From assembly GCA_001643675.2 (NCBI GenBank), contig LSRY02000041.1, positions 374,501 through 438,500 of the forward strand: DNA of 64,000 nucleotides, read 5' to 3'. The position numbers and the translations under genes were made by a program. Origin of the DNA: Monocercomonoides exilis. Its lineage: Eukaryota; Preaxostyla; Oxymonadida; Polymastigidae. Below are positions 44,601-56,327 of the stretch, piece by piece. How positions within the stretch are numbered: position 1 is the stretch's first letter; every line of letters starts with the position of its first letter. Under the pieces are notes generated by a model. It had not been told where the DNA came from. It ran no database searches and saw nothing but the letters and a program-made list of their open reading frames with translations.

Positions 44601-47600
44601 ATTGCCAAATGATAATAACTCAAATACAGAAGCATCGAAGGATACAGAAAACACACAAAATGAGAGGAATATGAAAGAAGTTTCGATTCCTCGTCCGCTG
44701 AGTCTGTCTCCTTCGTTTCCTCTTCCCTTCTCAGTATCTCTTCTCCCCTCCTTTTTCTCCTTCTCTCTTAACCTGCCACCGAACAGCGAGCTCCTCTCCC
44801 TCATCCCTTCTCTCCATGGGCGCACCTCCCCTTCCTTCTACCCCTTCCTGTCTGTTGCCACTCAATCTGTGAATGCCCTCCAATCTCGCTGGATGTCCTC
44901 TGCACAGCGCTCGCTGCTGAACATCCAGCGCAGCCAGCTCCCCGACGGGCACCTCACAATCGAGCAGGTGGAGATCGAAGAGAAGCTGCAGGCAATCCCG
45001 GCGACACTCCGCCTGCTGTCAGACTCGCCTTCGTTGGGCTTCTGTCCGGAACTCATCCGCCTGAGGCAGTCGTCTCACGTGGCAGTGACACATTCGTCGT
45101 CGTTCTCTGGGAAAGAGAGCGCAGACAGCAAGAGAGGGAGGACAGGGCAGGCAGGGTTCATCAAGCGGGTGCTGAAGCAGATTGCAATTCCGCAGATGGT
45201 GTCAGCGATTTCGAAGCTGCCGGGCGTTGGAGGAGAGGGAAATCGGCTGACGAGATCGTTTTCGGTGGGGTCAGCACAGGGAAACAAGGCGTTTTTGAAG
45301 GGGCAGAAGGGGAAGAGAGGGATGAGTGAAAGAGGAGAGAGAGAAGATGGAGGCAAAAGAGGAGGGGAAAAAGGAGATGCAGCTGGAGGTGCAAATGGAG
45401 AAGATGGCGAAGAAGGATTAAATATCAACAGATTTAATGAGAGCAAGAGTGAAGGAGAAGGAGTAGGAGGAGGAGAAGAAGATGCAGACCAACAACAGCA
45501 GCAGCAACAGATGGGACAAGAAGAGCAAAGTTCCGATGGGATCTCTCTGCTGCAGTCGGCGATGACTGAGACAGTTTTGGATGTTCCGTCCGCAAAGCGG
45601 AGCAGCAGGCGATTGGCAGCAATGGCATCTCTTCCGCAGTTCGTGGCGCCTCTTCCGTCGCTCACCGAAGCAGCATCAGACGAGGCCTTTGCAACACCAG
45701 CCTCGTTTGCTGCTGAGCAGAAGCCAGACTCGTTTGAGGTCGAGAAGGAAAACGAGTTCTGTGTGATTTCTTCTCCAGTCATTTCGTCTTCACTGAATTC
45801 GAAGGCTTCTGGAGATTCCTCTGCACATACAGAAGAAGAGTATGCGATTGTTCCCCATTTGCCTCCTTCTCTCTTGGAAAAGGAGACGTCCACTGAAAAT
45901 GGCTTGACTGACTTACCATCAGAGGCAGATAAACAGACTATTTCAAATGAAATAGCACATTCAGATAATTCCAGTGAAGAAGTAGCATCAGAACAGAGTT
46001 CATTTGAGACGGAATCGCCAAAAACAAACAAAGAAGAAGCGGATGATGCATCAGACGACACAATGCAGAAGTCTTCTGCATCTGCACTTGCTCTTTCTCT
46101 ACCTAATTCTGAAGCAGAATCACCACTTCCGACTGACCAGCCCCTCAAAACCAGCCCATCAGGCAGCATTATTATGCAGACAGTGGCAGCTCCTTCCTCT
46201 TTTGCCTCTCAGCCCACGCCCACATCACTCAAACAGAATGCCAGTGAAGCAGAGTCTGACCATTTGGATGTGCAGAATAGCTATTTTGAGATAGTCGATG
46301 AACGAACAATGAAGAATGATGGCTCTTTGCCTCCACCTTACACTTCTCTCGAATTCAAGCCATTTCGAGACAAAAACAGAACAAGTGGAAATTCTCCTAT
46401 TCAACTGAATTCTTCTTTGTCCATGCCTTCATCGCCACCTTCTTCTTCTTCTTCTCTTTCGAAAACAAAAAATGACCGTATGAAACGAGCCAACACAATT
46501 GTTGCGCCTTCGTTTCCTCCTCATTCTCCCTCGACTGTTCCTCTTTCTCGCACCTTTCACCGCAACAGCCTCGAATCCACACACGAATACCATTCTTCTC
46601 CTTTCTCCTCCTTTGTGACTTCTCCAATCTCTTCTCCTTCTGCTTCGCCTTCCGCCTCGCCGGTCAAGTTCTCTCTTTCTTCTCTCCCATTAGCCCATTC
46701 GCCTTCTTCCCCCACCTGCTTTTCCTCTCCTTCTCCTCCTCCTCTTTCTCTCTCTGACTCTTCTGCTCATCTCACACACACTTCCACTCCACAAGCGCCT
46801 GTCTCCTCTTCCTTCAGCCTTTCTGTTCTGTCTCATCAAACTGATCTATTCGTGTTGGCACTTCTGGACGAACTGTCACATGCTGACTGCTCTAACTCTT
46901 GTTCCTCTTCCTCCTCCTCCTCATCATCATTATCTTCTTCTTCATCACTTCAACAAAACCTTCTTTCATTGCAACAGCTGAATTCATCTTCTGCCCTCTT
47001 GAAGTCTTCTCCCTCTGATACATCCATCGCCTCGCATGTGTCCGTTTTCCTTCCTCTTCTCCTCACATCTGCCGAGCTGCGGGGCATCGCTATGAAAAGC
47101 CATGCCTCTTCCGCTGTGCTCAGCTGCAGCTCTTCTTTTCCGCCTCACTCTTTTCGGAGTCTGTTCACAAAATACATGTTCTTCCCGCATGTTGTGTGTG
47201 CTGTGCTGAGAGGGGTTGCAGTGGTTGTCCATGCGAATGAGGAGAGAAGAAGCGAAGTGGAGGACCTGGTGAATGCACTGTCCTTCTTTGTCCCTGGACA
47301 GACATTTGTGTCGGGTACTTCACAAACAGCAACAACATCTTATTTTTCTTCTTCTTCTTCTTCTCTCAATTCTTCCTCTTCTTCCTCTTCTTCTGTTCGT
47401 TCAGTCATCTCTTTGATTGAGCCATGGCGCACAGAAGATATCAAGTCATCGGATCTTCCTCGGCTGAAGCTGTGTGGGCTGTCGAAAGCCAATCGTGTAC
47501 AGTCAGCGTTGCTGAATCATATTGTGTATTGGAACTATGAGAAGGGGATTGTGAGGGTAGAGATGGTGAAAGGGGTGGGGGCAGTTGGAGGAAAGGATGA

Positions 47601-50600
47601 AGAGAAGAAGGAGAATGGAAGAAGAGAAAATGGCAGAAGCAATAGAAACAGTGAGAAATACGGAGATGGGAATGGGAATGACGATTTGGAAGAGAACAGA
47701 TTTGAAGGGAGGAAAGAGAAAAGAAAAGTGAGCAATGAAAATGGAGAGGAAAGAAAGGGAATGGGAAAGAATGAAGCACAAGGGACAGATGAATCAAACA
47801 AAGTGAATGACTCAACAGGTACAATGAATGACTTAACACAAACAAGAGAAGGCAGAAATGAGGGAAGGAAGAGGAATGGGATTGGTGGGGAAGAAGGAAT
47901 CGGATGGACGTTGCTGAAGAAAGGAGATGGGCATTTCTTGAGCGATGGAAAAGGGCAAAAGAGCGGAAGCAAAGGAAATGGGGAATACAAGGGAAAGGAG
48001 AAAAACGGAGGGAAAGAAGGGAAGGGGAAGGCAGAGCGGATGAAGTCGCTATTCAGTGGAAAAGAAGAGGAGGAAGAGAACGAGAGCAACAACGACAGCG
48101 ACGATGAGTGGTTCTACGATGGGAGTGTGAAGGGGAAGAGGAGGAATGCGAGTGCGCTGACAGAGGCGGGGCAGTTGGCGCTGGCAGGAATGTACATGAG
48201 CTCTCCTTCGTCGGCATCGTATTATATTCGACTGTCGCTGCAGGCGAGGAAGCAGCAGAAGATGAAAGAGATGGAGAGTGAGATGGAGAGTGAGAGGGGT
48301 GTTAATAAGAAAGGAAAAAAAGGAGATGGAGAAGGAGGAAAAGGAGATAATTATTATGTTGGAAAAATAGAAAGAAAAAGAGGTGCATGGGAAGGAAGGG
48401 AAGGAAAAGAGGAAAGACAAAAGTTTGAGTCTGAAGAAGAGAGATTGCATTCGACTCAGACGATGAATAAACGATATTTGCAAGTTCCGACTGATTCATT
48501 TGGGAAGATGAGAGCAAACAGAAGTAATTCAGTGGTGAATGTGAAGGCGAAGCGAAAGCTGTCGACAGTTGAAGAAGTGTGTGACGAAGAGCAAATGAAT
48601 GAAGAAGGAGCGAAGATGGCAGTTGAACAGAAAACAAATAAGAAAATTGTGGAAGATGGAGAAAGAATGAAAGAAGAAGAAGTCGAAGAAGAAGAAGAGT
48701 TTGAAGAAGAAAGTGAAGAGATGAATGAAGAGGAAGAGGAGGAAGAAGAAAATGAAGAAGAGGAAGAAGAGGAAGAGGAGTACGACGAAGATGAGGAAGA
48801 AGAGCAGGAAGGAGGCGAAGAGAAAGAGAAAGAAGAAGAAAGAAAGGAGGGAGAAGGAAGCCGAATAGACAGAAAGAAATGCAAAAAGAGACAGAAGAAA
48901 AAGAAAGAGATCGAAAACACGCTTATTTCTCTGTTTGGAGACATCGATGGGACAGAAAACATCAAAAAGAGGTGGAAGAGGAAGATGAAAGGGGAACACA
49001 GAAATGGAGATTATGATGGAGACGAAGAGGAAGAAGAGGAAGAGGAAGAGGAAGAGGAAGAGGAAGAGGAAGAGGAAGAAGAAGAAGAGGAGGAGGAGGA
49101 AGAGGAATATTACGAGGATGATGAATTCAATGAAGATTATTGTGAGGAAAGCGAATCAGAAGAACTGGACTACAAAGAAAAGTATTTGGATGAAGAAATG
49201 AGAGAGCCATCTTCGATTGCTGTGGAAATGATGAGCGACACTCAACCAACTGATGTATGCTAATTTTATATTGAAGCTTGAAACTGATAAAGCAATGAGT
49301 CAAGATGTTGAAATCCTTTTGAAAGAAAAATATTAATTTGAATTATTTCACTCTGTTTTTTCATAAATGTTATGTTCATTTTTAATATCTTGATAATCCC
49401 TTTTTTCAAATTGTTTTATTTCATTCCCATTCATTGTCCTTTCTCTCTCTCTCTCTTTCTTTCTTTCTTTTTCACTTTTCTTTTGCAAAACAGGCATCAT
49501 TCACTATGCTCTTCTTGATGCGTCTACAGTTTGGACTTATGCGCCTGACATCTCTTGCTATCCTCGCAGCTGCACACATGTTTCCTGTTCTTCTGTCAAC
49601 AATCCTTCCATTCAACATTCCTCTTCCATCACCCTCACCCTCACCCTCACCTTCATTCTCATCATCATCCTCTTCATCATTATCATCTTCTTCTTCTTCT
49701 TCGTTCTCCTCGTTTGCCTATTCGCGATCCCCTTCCAGCTATCTCCACCTTTCTTCTCTCCACTCCCGCCTTCCGTCCATCCGCCAAGACATGTTCTGCC
49801 GCCCTCTGCGCTTCTGCCGCCCGACTCCTCCAGTTGTCTCCTACCAGCACCACCGCCTTCCCCTCCACCACTCCGTGGCCTCTCCGCAGACAGCCGCTGC
49901 ACTTCGCTCTTTGTTCTCTCCTCTGCAGCACATGGCGCCGTTTGCCTCTCCGTCTTTCCACTTCAAAATAACCAGCGCACAGTCGAATAAAAGCGAGGAC
50001 CTTCCGACTCCTCTTCTTTCTCCTTCGTCCACTCCGTCGCTCGTACCATCCCCGTTTGCCTTGCCTTCCATTCCGTTCGAGTCTCCTCTTCGCTCGCCAT
50101 CTTCCCCTCAACCGCAAAGAGCCTTGCATTTCCATTCAAAGGCACCAGCATCTCCCTCGTCTTCATCCAGAACCTCTCCGCTTTCCTCTCCCGTTCCTCG
50201 TGTGAACGGGTCTGGGCGTGCTGTGTCTGTTCTGTCAGAAAGCGAGCAAGCGCTGTTCAGTGTGTTCTCAGAAGATGCAGTAGCCGCAGCAGCAGTTCTG
50301 TCTGCGCAGCGGGAGGCAGCAGCGGAAAAGGCGGAGCTGAACACGATTGACCGGAGGAAGCCGCTGATTGCGGTGTGGAAGCAGCTTGTGAAGCAGCAGC
50401 AGCACATGCAGCGGTTTGGGTCGCCGTTTTACCTGCCGCTGTTGCATCCGGAGTATGCGATGGGTGCGGGCGGACCGCCGGTGCTAACTGCAGCATATCT
50501 GAAGAAGCAGAGGCTGCATCGGAATGTGGCGTTGAACGGGATTGGGATCACTAACAGCACAGATCGAAAAATTGTTTTGGTGTGTGAATGAGAGGGATTC

Positions 50601-51219
50601 AAGATATTGGTTCTGTTATTTATGTAATTTTCATACCTCGCACACACGCATTTTATCCATGTGTGAATGCAATTATGATAACTGCAATTTAGCATTGAAG
50701 GAAATATGGATGTTTCACCTTATTTTTTCAAATTTTCTGTTTTTTAAATTTTGTTTTATTATATTATATTATATTATATTATATTTTATAAAATTTTTTA
50801 TTTTTTATTTTATTATTTATTATTTATTTTTTATTTTTTAATTTTTTATTGTTATTTGTTATTTGTAATCACTCATTTTTCTTTTCTTTTTTTTCATTTT
50901 GACTGTCCATTGGTTTGATAATACTTTGATTTCTCAGTCATTTCTTCGGGTTCTGTTGGACCAGCAGCGCTACGGCTTGTGCTTTGCGAACTCGCCTCGG
51001 AGTGCATCTTCGTTCCAGCCGACAGTTGTGCTGGATGAGGCAGTGCACACACAGCATGGGTGGCTGGAGCGTTCAGGGGCAGAAATCGTGGGTGTACGGC
51101 GCTTTGATGCTAAAGCTGGTGGAAGGGGTGGAAGCAGCGTTTTGAGCTCATCGAAGAAAAAGCATTCTTCTGGCCGAAGTGAAAATGGTGGTGGAAAGAC
51201 AAGAAAAGATAAAAAGTGA
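41624..51219 (+). CDS. SMCR8-like DENN-family protein, very large, 7 exons
   Basis: Exons 41624-41695, 41750-41926, 41976-42104, 42172-42435, 42526-49254, 49494-50579 and 50938-51219 sum to 8739 nt, 2912 residues. All six introns are phase 0. The longin/uDENN part matches SMCR8: DLEFVSLMEFDELEGPIPLL, DFTDLCLKIMLIP, then VHHFSLSDIDARGFVRAYS assembled by splicing. Arg95 in ARGF aligns with the arginine finger of human SMCR8 and of folliculin. The C-terminal DENN part shows VCAVLRGVAVVVHANEERR, NALSFFVPGQ and LPRLKLCGL, and continues into exon 6. SMCR8 partners C9ORF72 in an Arf/Rab GTPase-regulating complex that controls autophagy and lysosomes. Animal SMCR8 is near 940 residues; here about 2000 residues of Ser-rich, Gly/Lys-rich and poly-Glu sequence are inserted. 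Intron 5 holds CT repeats and intron 6 (358 nt) ATATT repeats. No C9ORF72 partner is in the window. Confidence 0.85.
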
Positions 51220-51783
51220 GAGGTGGATTTGTTTGCATTTTGTTGCTCATGTTTTTTACAAATGAGTTTTTTGAATATGACTCTGAGCAGAATTATTGTG
51301 TGTTTTTCTTTGTAAATGAACGAGTTATATTTTTCCCCCAATAATATAAGCCCATCTTGTTGTATTTTGATATTTTGACACTTTCGTTTTGTTTGTTTGT
51401 TTGTTTATGCTTTGTTTCTATTTATTTGAATTTTTTATATTTTATTTTTCTTATTATTCATTTTATTCGTTTGCCGATTGAGTTGACGGAAAAGCGAATA
51501 GTTGGAGTTCGAACTTTCAGATTTTAGTTATTTTTTATAAATCATTATAAATATGTTCAAAACGGTTTTATTGCAACAAAGGAACTTTTCCAAATTCTGA
51601 ATTGGATGAAAAAAACGAATTCAATAAAAATAGTGACAAAGTTATCAATCAAACCTGATAGTAATTTTTAATTTTATCTTTAAATTCCCACTAAAATTGA
51701 TGAAATAGAAGTGGGTTATATACCTGTGTGACGTGATGAAATTTTTGTCTTCACGTCCGTCAGTGAATTTTGGTCACGTCAGT

Positions 51784-51824
<41 letters not shown>

Positions 51825-52466
51825 TTTTTTTTTTTTTTTTTTCTATAAAGAAAAATGATTTCAAATTATTTATAGTTAACATTTTTTATTTTTGAATAAA
51901 AAGTTTATTTGAAATAATTTTTGAAAGGAACAATTTTTGATTTGATTTTCTTTTTCCCATAAATCGATTTCAATTTTAAATTAAGAATGAGTTGCTTTTA
52001 ATCAGAGATCCAATACCTCATTTGCACAATAATGTTCATAATGTGTCACTGCACTACTTTTCACATAACGATTGATGTATCTAGCACTTATACGGTTTAA
52101 TATTATTTAAAACTCTCTGATTTTTCATTTTGATGTTTTTTCTTTTTTCAATCAAATTTTCATATTTCTGCCCACTATTCTCAAGTATTTCATTTCTTTA
52201 TTGCTTATTTTAGACAATCACTGATGCCTCTTATGTTTGAATGTTTGTTGAATTTTTTCAAAGAATATTTTAAAAGATTTCTCTTTTTCATCATTACCTC
52301 CGCATCCTTTCCTGTCCCCACGCTCTTTCATCGATTCAACCTTCAATTTAAAACAAACAACTTCATTTTTCAGACATGCACTTCATCAAATGCTGCTGTG
52401 GTGCATGTAAGAACAGAAACTCAAAGATAAACACCAGGATAATTAATTTTATTCGATTTAAACAGT
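51220..52466. other. Gene-poor AT-rich spacer
   Basis: No supported gene. It contains a TGAC-rich repeat, two long T tracts and AT-rich sequence. A short frame at 52374-52430 (with CTSSNAAVVHV) behind a TTTCAG acceptor might be an outlying remnant of the following pseudogene. Confidence 0.5.
51712..51842. repeat. TGAC-rich element with CCTGTGTGACG motif plus T33/T22 tracts
   Basis: 51722-51732 reads ACCTGTGTGAC. It is followed by CACGTCCGTCAGTGA and GGTCACGTCAGTGG, then a T33 and a T22 run separated by AC. The reverse complement resembles 55112-55185, which also begins ACTGACGTGA and ends TACGTCACACAGGT, so this is a dispersed family. Confidence 0.6.
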
Positions 52467-53980
52467 CATCGTTTTTAATGGTGTGAAAGGAATGATTCAA
52501 ACGGAGGGTCAAGTTGTGGAAGAGCACTTTGTGTTGAATGGGCAAATGCATATCTGTTAATTGCTTTATGTTTATATTTCAACTGTTCGACCAGCGATCA
52601 TGCCGGAGCGTTTGATTGCTTATATCTGCTAAATGTTAATATAGCAAAATCCAATTTCACCACTTGCACCGCTCTGCATGAAGGAGCTGCTTATTTGTAT
52701 TGCAATCAACCTTATTCTGTTTGGACATTCTCAGATAACAGAGTGGAAAGTTGCTCAATAACAGATTGGTGTGGAACTGGTTGGTACTTTTCCCTCTATT
52801 ACATACCCTCAGATGCTCAATTCCTGTTTTCCAAATGTTAGTGTATCGCAAATTCTGGTGGTGATTCTGCTGGCTCTCTCACATTTCATTGGCCTCCACA
52901 AAATAAACCAAGTCAGTTTTCAATCATTGAGTGTCAGTTCATCAGTAACAATCTGACTGCCTCTTCCACTTATGGCGGAGCAGGAATATACTTTGATGGA
53001 ACTTACTCTTGGATGAATGGAATGAAATTCATCACTTTCTGTTTCTTCGATGGAAACACAGCAACAAACGGCAGGGGGAATGATGTGTTCTTCAGTGGTA
53101 ATGCAATCACCCAATCTCCATTTGAGAATTGTGGATCAGCAACCACAACAAAAAGAGTGTGGAACAGCAATACAGCTGATAACGCTGTGTATAATGGCTG
53201 GCTCCCTCTCATCGCCCAGAACAAAATCGTTTCTAGCAGCGGAACTGATGCTGATGCCTGTGGCAGACCCCAACAGACCCCATGTGCCACCATCGAGTAT
53301 GCCCTCAACGGCTTCATTTCCCTCCTCCACGACGCCTCTCTCACCCTCCTCACCTCAACATTTGTTCCTCTTCAAACACTCACTTTCAATGCAATTGATA
53401 CAAAAATCACAGGAAACGGAACAGATGCCACCACTATCACCTCCAGTGGCATTTCCCAACCAGCTTCTTCTTCTTCATTTCCTTTATCAACATCTTATTC
53501 ACCAGATCCATCTGCCTCGTCTGCCCTCTTCCAACAAACTCAGGGCTCCCTCACAGTTTCAGCCCTCACCATCGCCCACAACTCCTCAAACCCCATCGCC
53601 CCCATCCTCTTCCACCTCTCCAATAACTCCCCTTCCCTCAATCTCAACACAACAACCATCACCGGAGCAACCTCATCTTCATCATCAATCACAACCCCCT
53701 CTTCTTCCTCACTGCTGGCTCCCTCGCCCTCAACCACACAGCAATCACCAGTCTCGCCCTCAACAGTCAAAGCATCTTCCACCTCACCTCCCTCACAAAC
53801 TCCCTCACACTCAACTCCTCCAACTCTCTGCGATTTCGTTGTAAACAAAAGCCACTTAGCGAATATAATGCTTTTTCAACAATTTTTGAGGTTAATTCTT
53901 CGTTCATTTCATTTTATCCGAATAACAACAAAGATAAACAGTCTCCAAATATTTCTTATAATATTTTTCTTTCTATATGA
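52467..53980 (+). pseudogene. Decayed POMP-like surface-protein copy
   Basis: The reading frame carries WCERNDSNGGSSCGRAL, then GGAGIYFDG, NDVFFSGNAITQSPFENC and the module motif ACGRPQQTPCATIEYAL. All are characteristic of the beta-helix surface family and match the 'SPF' linker type of the giant protein. It is interrupted by TAA at 52476-52478 and TAG at 52839-52841. Near 53690-53700 the protein-like frame shifts to another one, which continues with PLFFLTAGSLALNHTAITSL and stays open to TGA at 53978-53980. No start, signal peptide or membrane anchor is present. The segment is more GC-rich and uses more C-ending codons than the giant gene, so it comes from a different subfamily. Treating the TAA as part of an intron is possible; the TAG and the shift are not explained that way. 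Confidence 0.75.
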
Positions 53981-55250
53981 TGTGATATGGATCAAAGAAT
54001 AATAATTATCAAGTGTATGAATAGAATATTTTTTAAAAAATATTTTTATCTTCTATTAATCAACTGTCAATAATCATTCAATGTCTTTCATCTTCATATA
54101 TATGATGCATTCAAGTGATTACCCAAACCTAACTCGCGAACATGCAAAGAGCGAAAAAGCCCTAGAAAGCTATGAAGGCATATATTGCTAATCTCCGTCC
54201 TATACGTGCGCTTTAAAAAATGTACAAAAAATTTCTATTTTTCCATTTCATTATTTTCAACAACATTATAATAAATATCAGCATTATTCAAAGAAATTGC
54301 TTCTGTCTTATTGTTTTCAGTGAAAAATTCATAAGTCGGTTGTTCAGCTGGAATTTCAGAGAAATAATAACCAATTTCTCCGGTGGCAAAGTCGAAGAAG
54401 ATTGATGTTTCTTGTCGGTTGATGAAATGGATAAATGCAAATTTGCATTGTCAGAAGAGATGGTTGAATGAAAAATTCGAAATCAATATTCTTTGAAGAT
54501 AAATTTATCGATGTTGAATTTTCATTATATTTGTTTATGAAACGAAGAGACGAAAACAAACAACGAGGAGCGAATATTCTGAAGAAATGAAATGCGTAAG
54601 GTGATGTTCTTTATTAACTTCTGAAAACCAGTTCGTGAAAATCACTTCATTTGAACAAATAAATCATTTGCAAATGAAACTTCGAGCTGGATGTTTTATT
54701 GAATTGACTCGCAGTGATATTTTCTTCATTTGTTCTTCACAATAGACAATCTATTTTGATTTCAGCAATATTATCTTGACAAAAGCTCAAAAAAAACTTT
54801 ATATCTCAAACCATTTTATTGGAGACAAAGACAAATGCAACTCTTTTGCCAAAGAGTTAAAATTTGCTTTTTTGATTAACTCATGGAGACTCTGACTTGA
54901 CATGACGGGCATGACGGTCAATGACGATCTGAAATTCCTTTTTTGCCTTTTCGTCAGTATCCCATTGAAATAAATATTTTGAATTTTGCATAAAAAAAAT
55001 AAAACAATGTGAAAGTGAATTTTTTAATGTTAAAAAATTATATGAAAATGAAAAGAATAAAGTTGACAATTCCTTTTCGTTTTATTTCTTCTGAAATAAC
55101 GATAATAAACTACTGACGTGAAAGTTTTCGTTAAGTCCGTCAGAAATGAAAAATTTCACGTCATTTGTCATTACGTCACACAGGTTTAGTGGGTTAGTCT
55201 TTTTATTTGCACCCTTTTTTTATAAGCTCCAAATTTGGTATAGATGCAAA
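53981..55250. other. AT-rich spacer with TGAC repeats
   Basis: No supported gene. TGACTTGACATGACGGGCAT and related motifs occur at 54893-54927, and a second TGAC-rich element at 55112-55190. Confidence 0.55.
55112..55190. repeat. TGAC-rich element with GTCACACAGG end
   Basis: It begins ACTGACGTGA and ends TACGTCACACAGGTTTA. It resembles, in opposite orientation, the element at 51712-51785, and lies about 60 bp outside the left arm of the 300-bp inverted repeat. Confidence 0.6.
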
Positions 55251-55550
55251 TCGTACCACTTTCAGTTTGCATTTTTTCAAAATATAAATATTATAGCGAT
55301 AATCTACATAATTTAACAAAGCGATCCAAGGAGGGAAATTTCGAAATTCGATCATAAAAATTTTCTAAAAAAAATGATTTTTTGCAACCCATAATATTTT
55401 CATTAAGATCACAAAGAATTAAAAACTCAATTTACTGGCTTTACAAAGTTCAGTACAACTTCACAATGCAATATTCAAAGAGGATATAATATTTTTATTT
55501 GTTGAACAATCGAATTTTCACATATATTGTTTGCTATGAAGTTATTTTAT
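55251..55550 (+). repeat. Left arm of 300-bp inverted repeat
   Basis: From TCGTA at 55251 to GTTATTTTAT at 55550 the sequence is the reverse complement of 59491-59789. I see one indel (A8 versus T7 in a homopolymer) and two mismatches at the outer edge. Weaker similarity (AAATTTGG...ATAG) extends about 30-40 bp further outward. The arm has no open frame. Confidence 0.92.
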
Positions 55551-55738
55551 AAATATTAAATAAATACGCGATATCTCCGTTTTGGAAAATTAAAGTGCAA
55601 TATTTCAATAACACCGCCGAAACAGAAGCTGAGTAAAACATATGAATAGTGTAATGATAATTTTCAGTTGAATTTTAATTTTTTTAATGCTATTTTTACA
55701 AATTTTTAAGTTGGATTGATTTGAAGATGAAGGTATAG

Positions 55739-56231
55739 TGCTGCACTTGGAATCGATGATGCGGGGAAAAGCCATTTGGAGAGAGGCAAACTGGTGAAGG
55801 GGGGAGTGAGGGGAAATGAAGATTTGTGGAGGTATTTTATTCTTGTTTGTTCATTTTCTTCATGTTCCATTTTTATTTTTGTTTGTATTTTTTTTTTATT
55901 TCATTGATGTGAGATGCGATCAGGTATTGTCAGAGGCGCTGGGGGAGCATGAAATATGGGATGTGGAAACACTGCTTTTTTCTGGGACATTCCTGGAAGA
56001 AATTATGAGAAAACAGCAACCGAAGAGCGTTTGGCAGAATGATCCAGGCGGAAAAAACTGAAGAGAATGGGGAAAGAAATTTTTGTGGAATTTATTTTTA
56101 CAAAAAATTTTTTTGGAAGCAGCAGCAGATGAGGCAGGAAAATGGATACAGCTGCATTGGGATATTTTACGATATGGCACAAAGAATCATGTGGCAAATG
56201 AGAGAAGAAAAATGAAGAATTTCTGCGAGAG
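55739..56231 (+). pseudogene. Decayed exons of an unrecognised protein
   Basis: After a TATAG acceptor the frame reads GIDDAGKSHLERGKLVKGG and NEDLW. A GTATTT...GTGAG intron at 55832-55913 joins it in phase 2 to CDQVLSEALGEHEIWDVETL and QPKSVWQNDPGGKN. A TGA then interrupts the same frame, which resumes as REWGKKF and DEAGKWIQLHWDILRYGTKN up to about 56231. Composition (Trp, His, charged residues, GC-richer bases) is far from the surrounding AT-rich noise, so this was once coding. A Trp-to-TGA change would explain the break. I do not recognise the family. It lies between the inverted-repeat arms and abuts the next pseudogene. Confidence 0.5.
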
Positions 56232-56327
56232 AATCGCATTTCTCATCTGTTTCCCCATTCCACTCATCGCCCTCCATTTCCTTTGTTTCATTTTCCAAAT
56301 TATCATTTTTCAATATCTCAACAGCAA

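Noticed and set aside
45075-46169. 364-residue minus-strand frame inside the SMCR8-like gene
   Set aside because: Ser/Ala/Pro-rich antisense shadow of exon 5; no domain, no splice support.
47441-48999. Overlapping minus-strand Phe/Ser-rich frames
   Set aside because: Antisense of the Gly/Lys/Glu-rich part of exon 5; composition is dictated by the purine-rich sense strand.
54356-54559. Short frames in the 54-kb spacer
   Set aside because: No protein-like composition and no splice support.
55739-56061. Adenylate-kinase or P-loop reading of DDAGKSHLERGKLV
   Set aside because: GIDDAGKS lacks the GxxxxGK(S/T) spacing and nothing downstream fits a kinase or GTPase.
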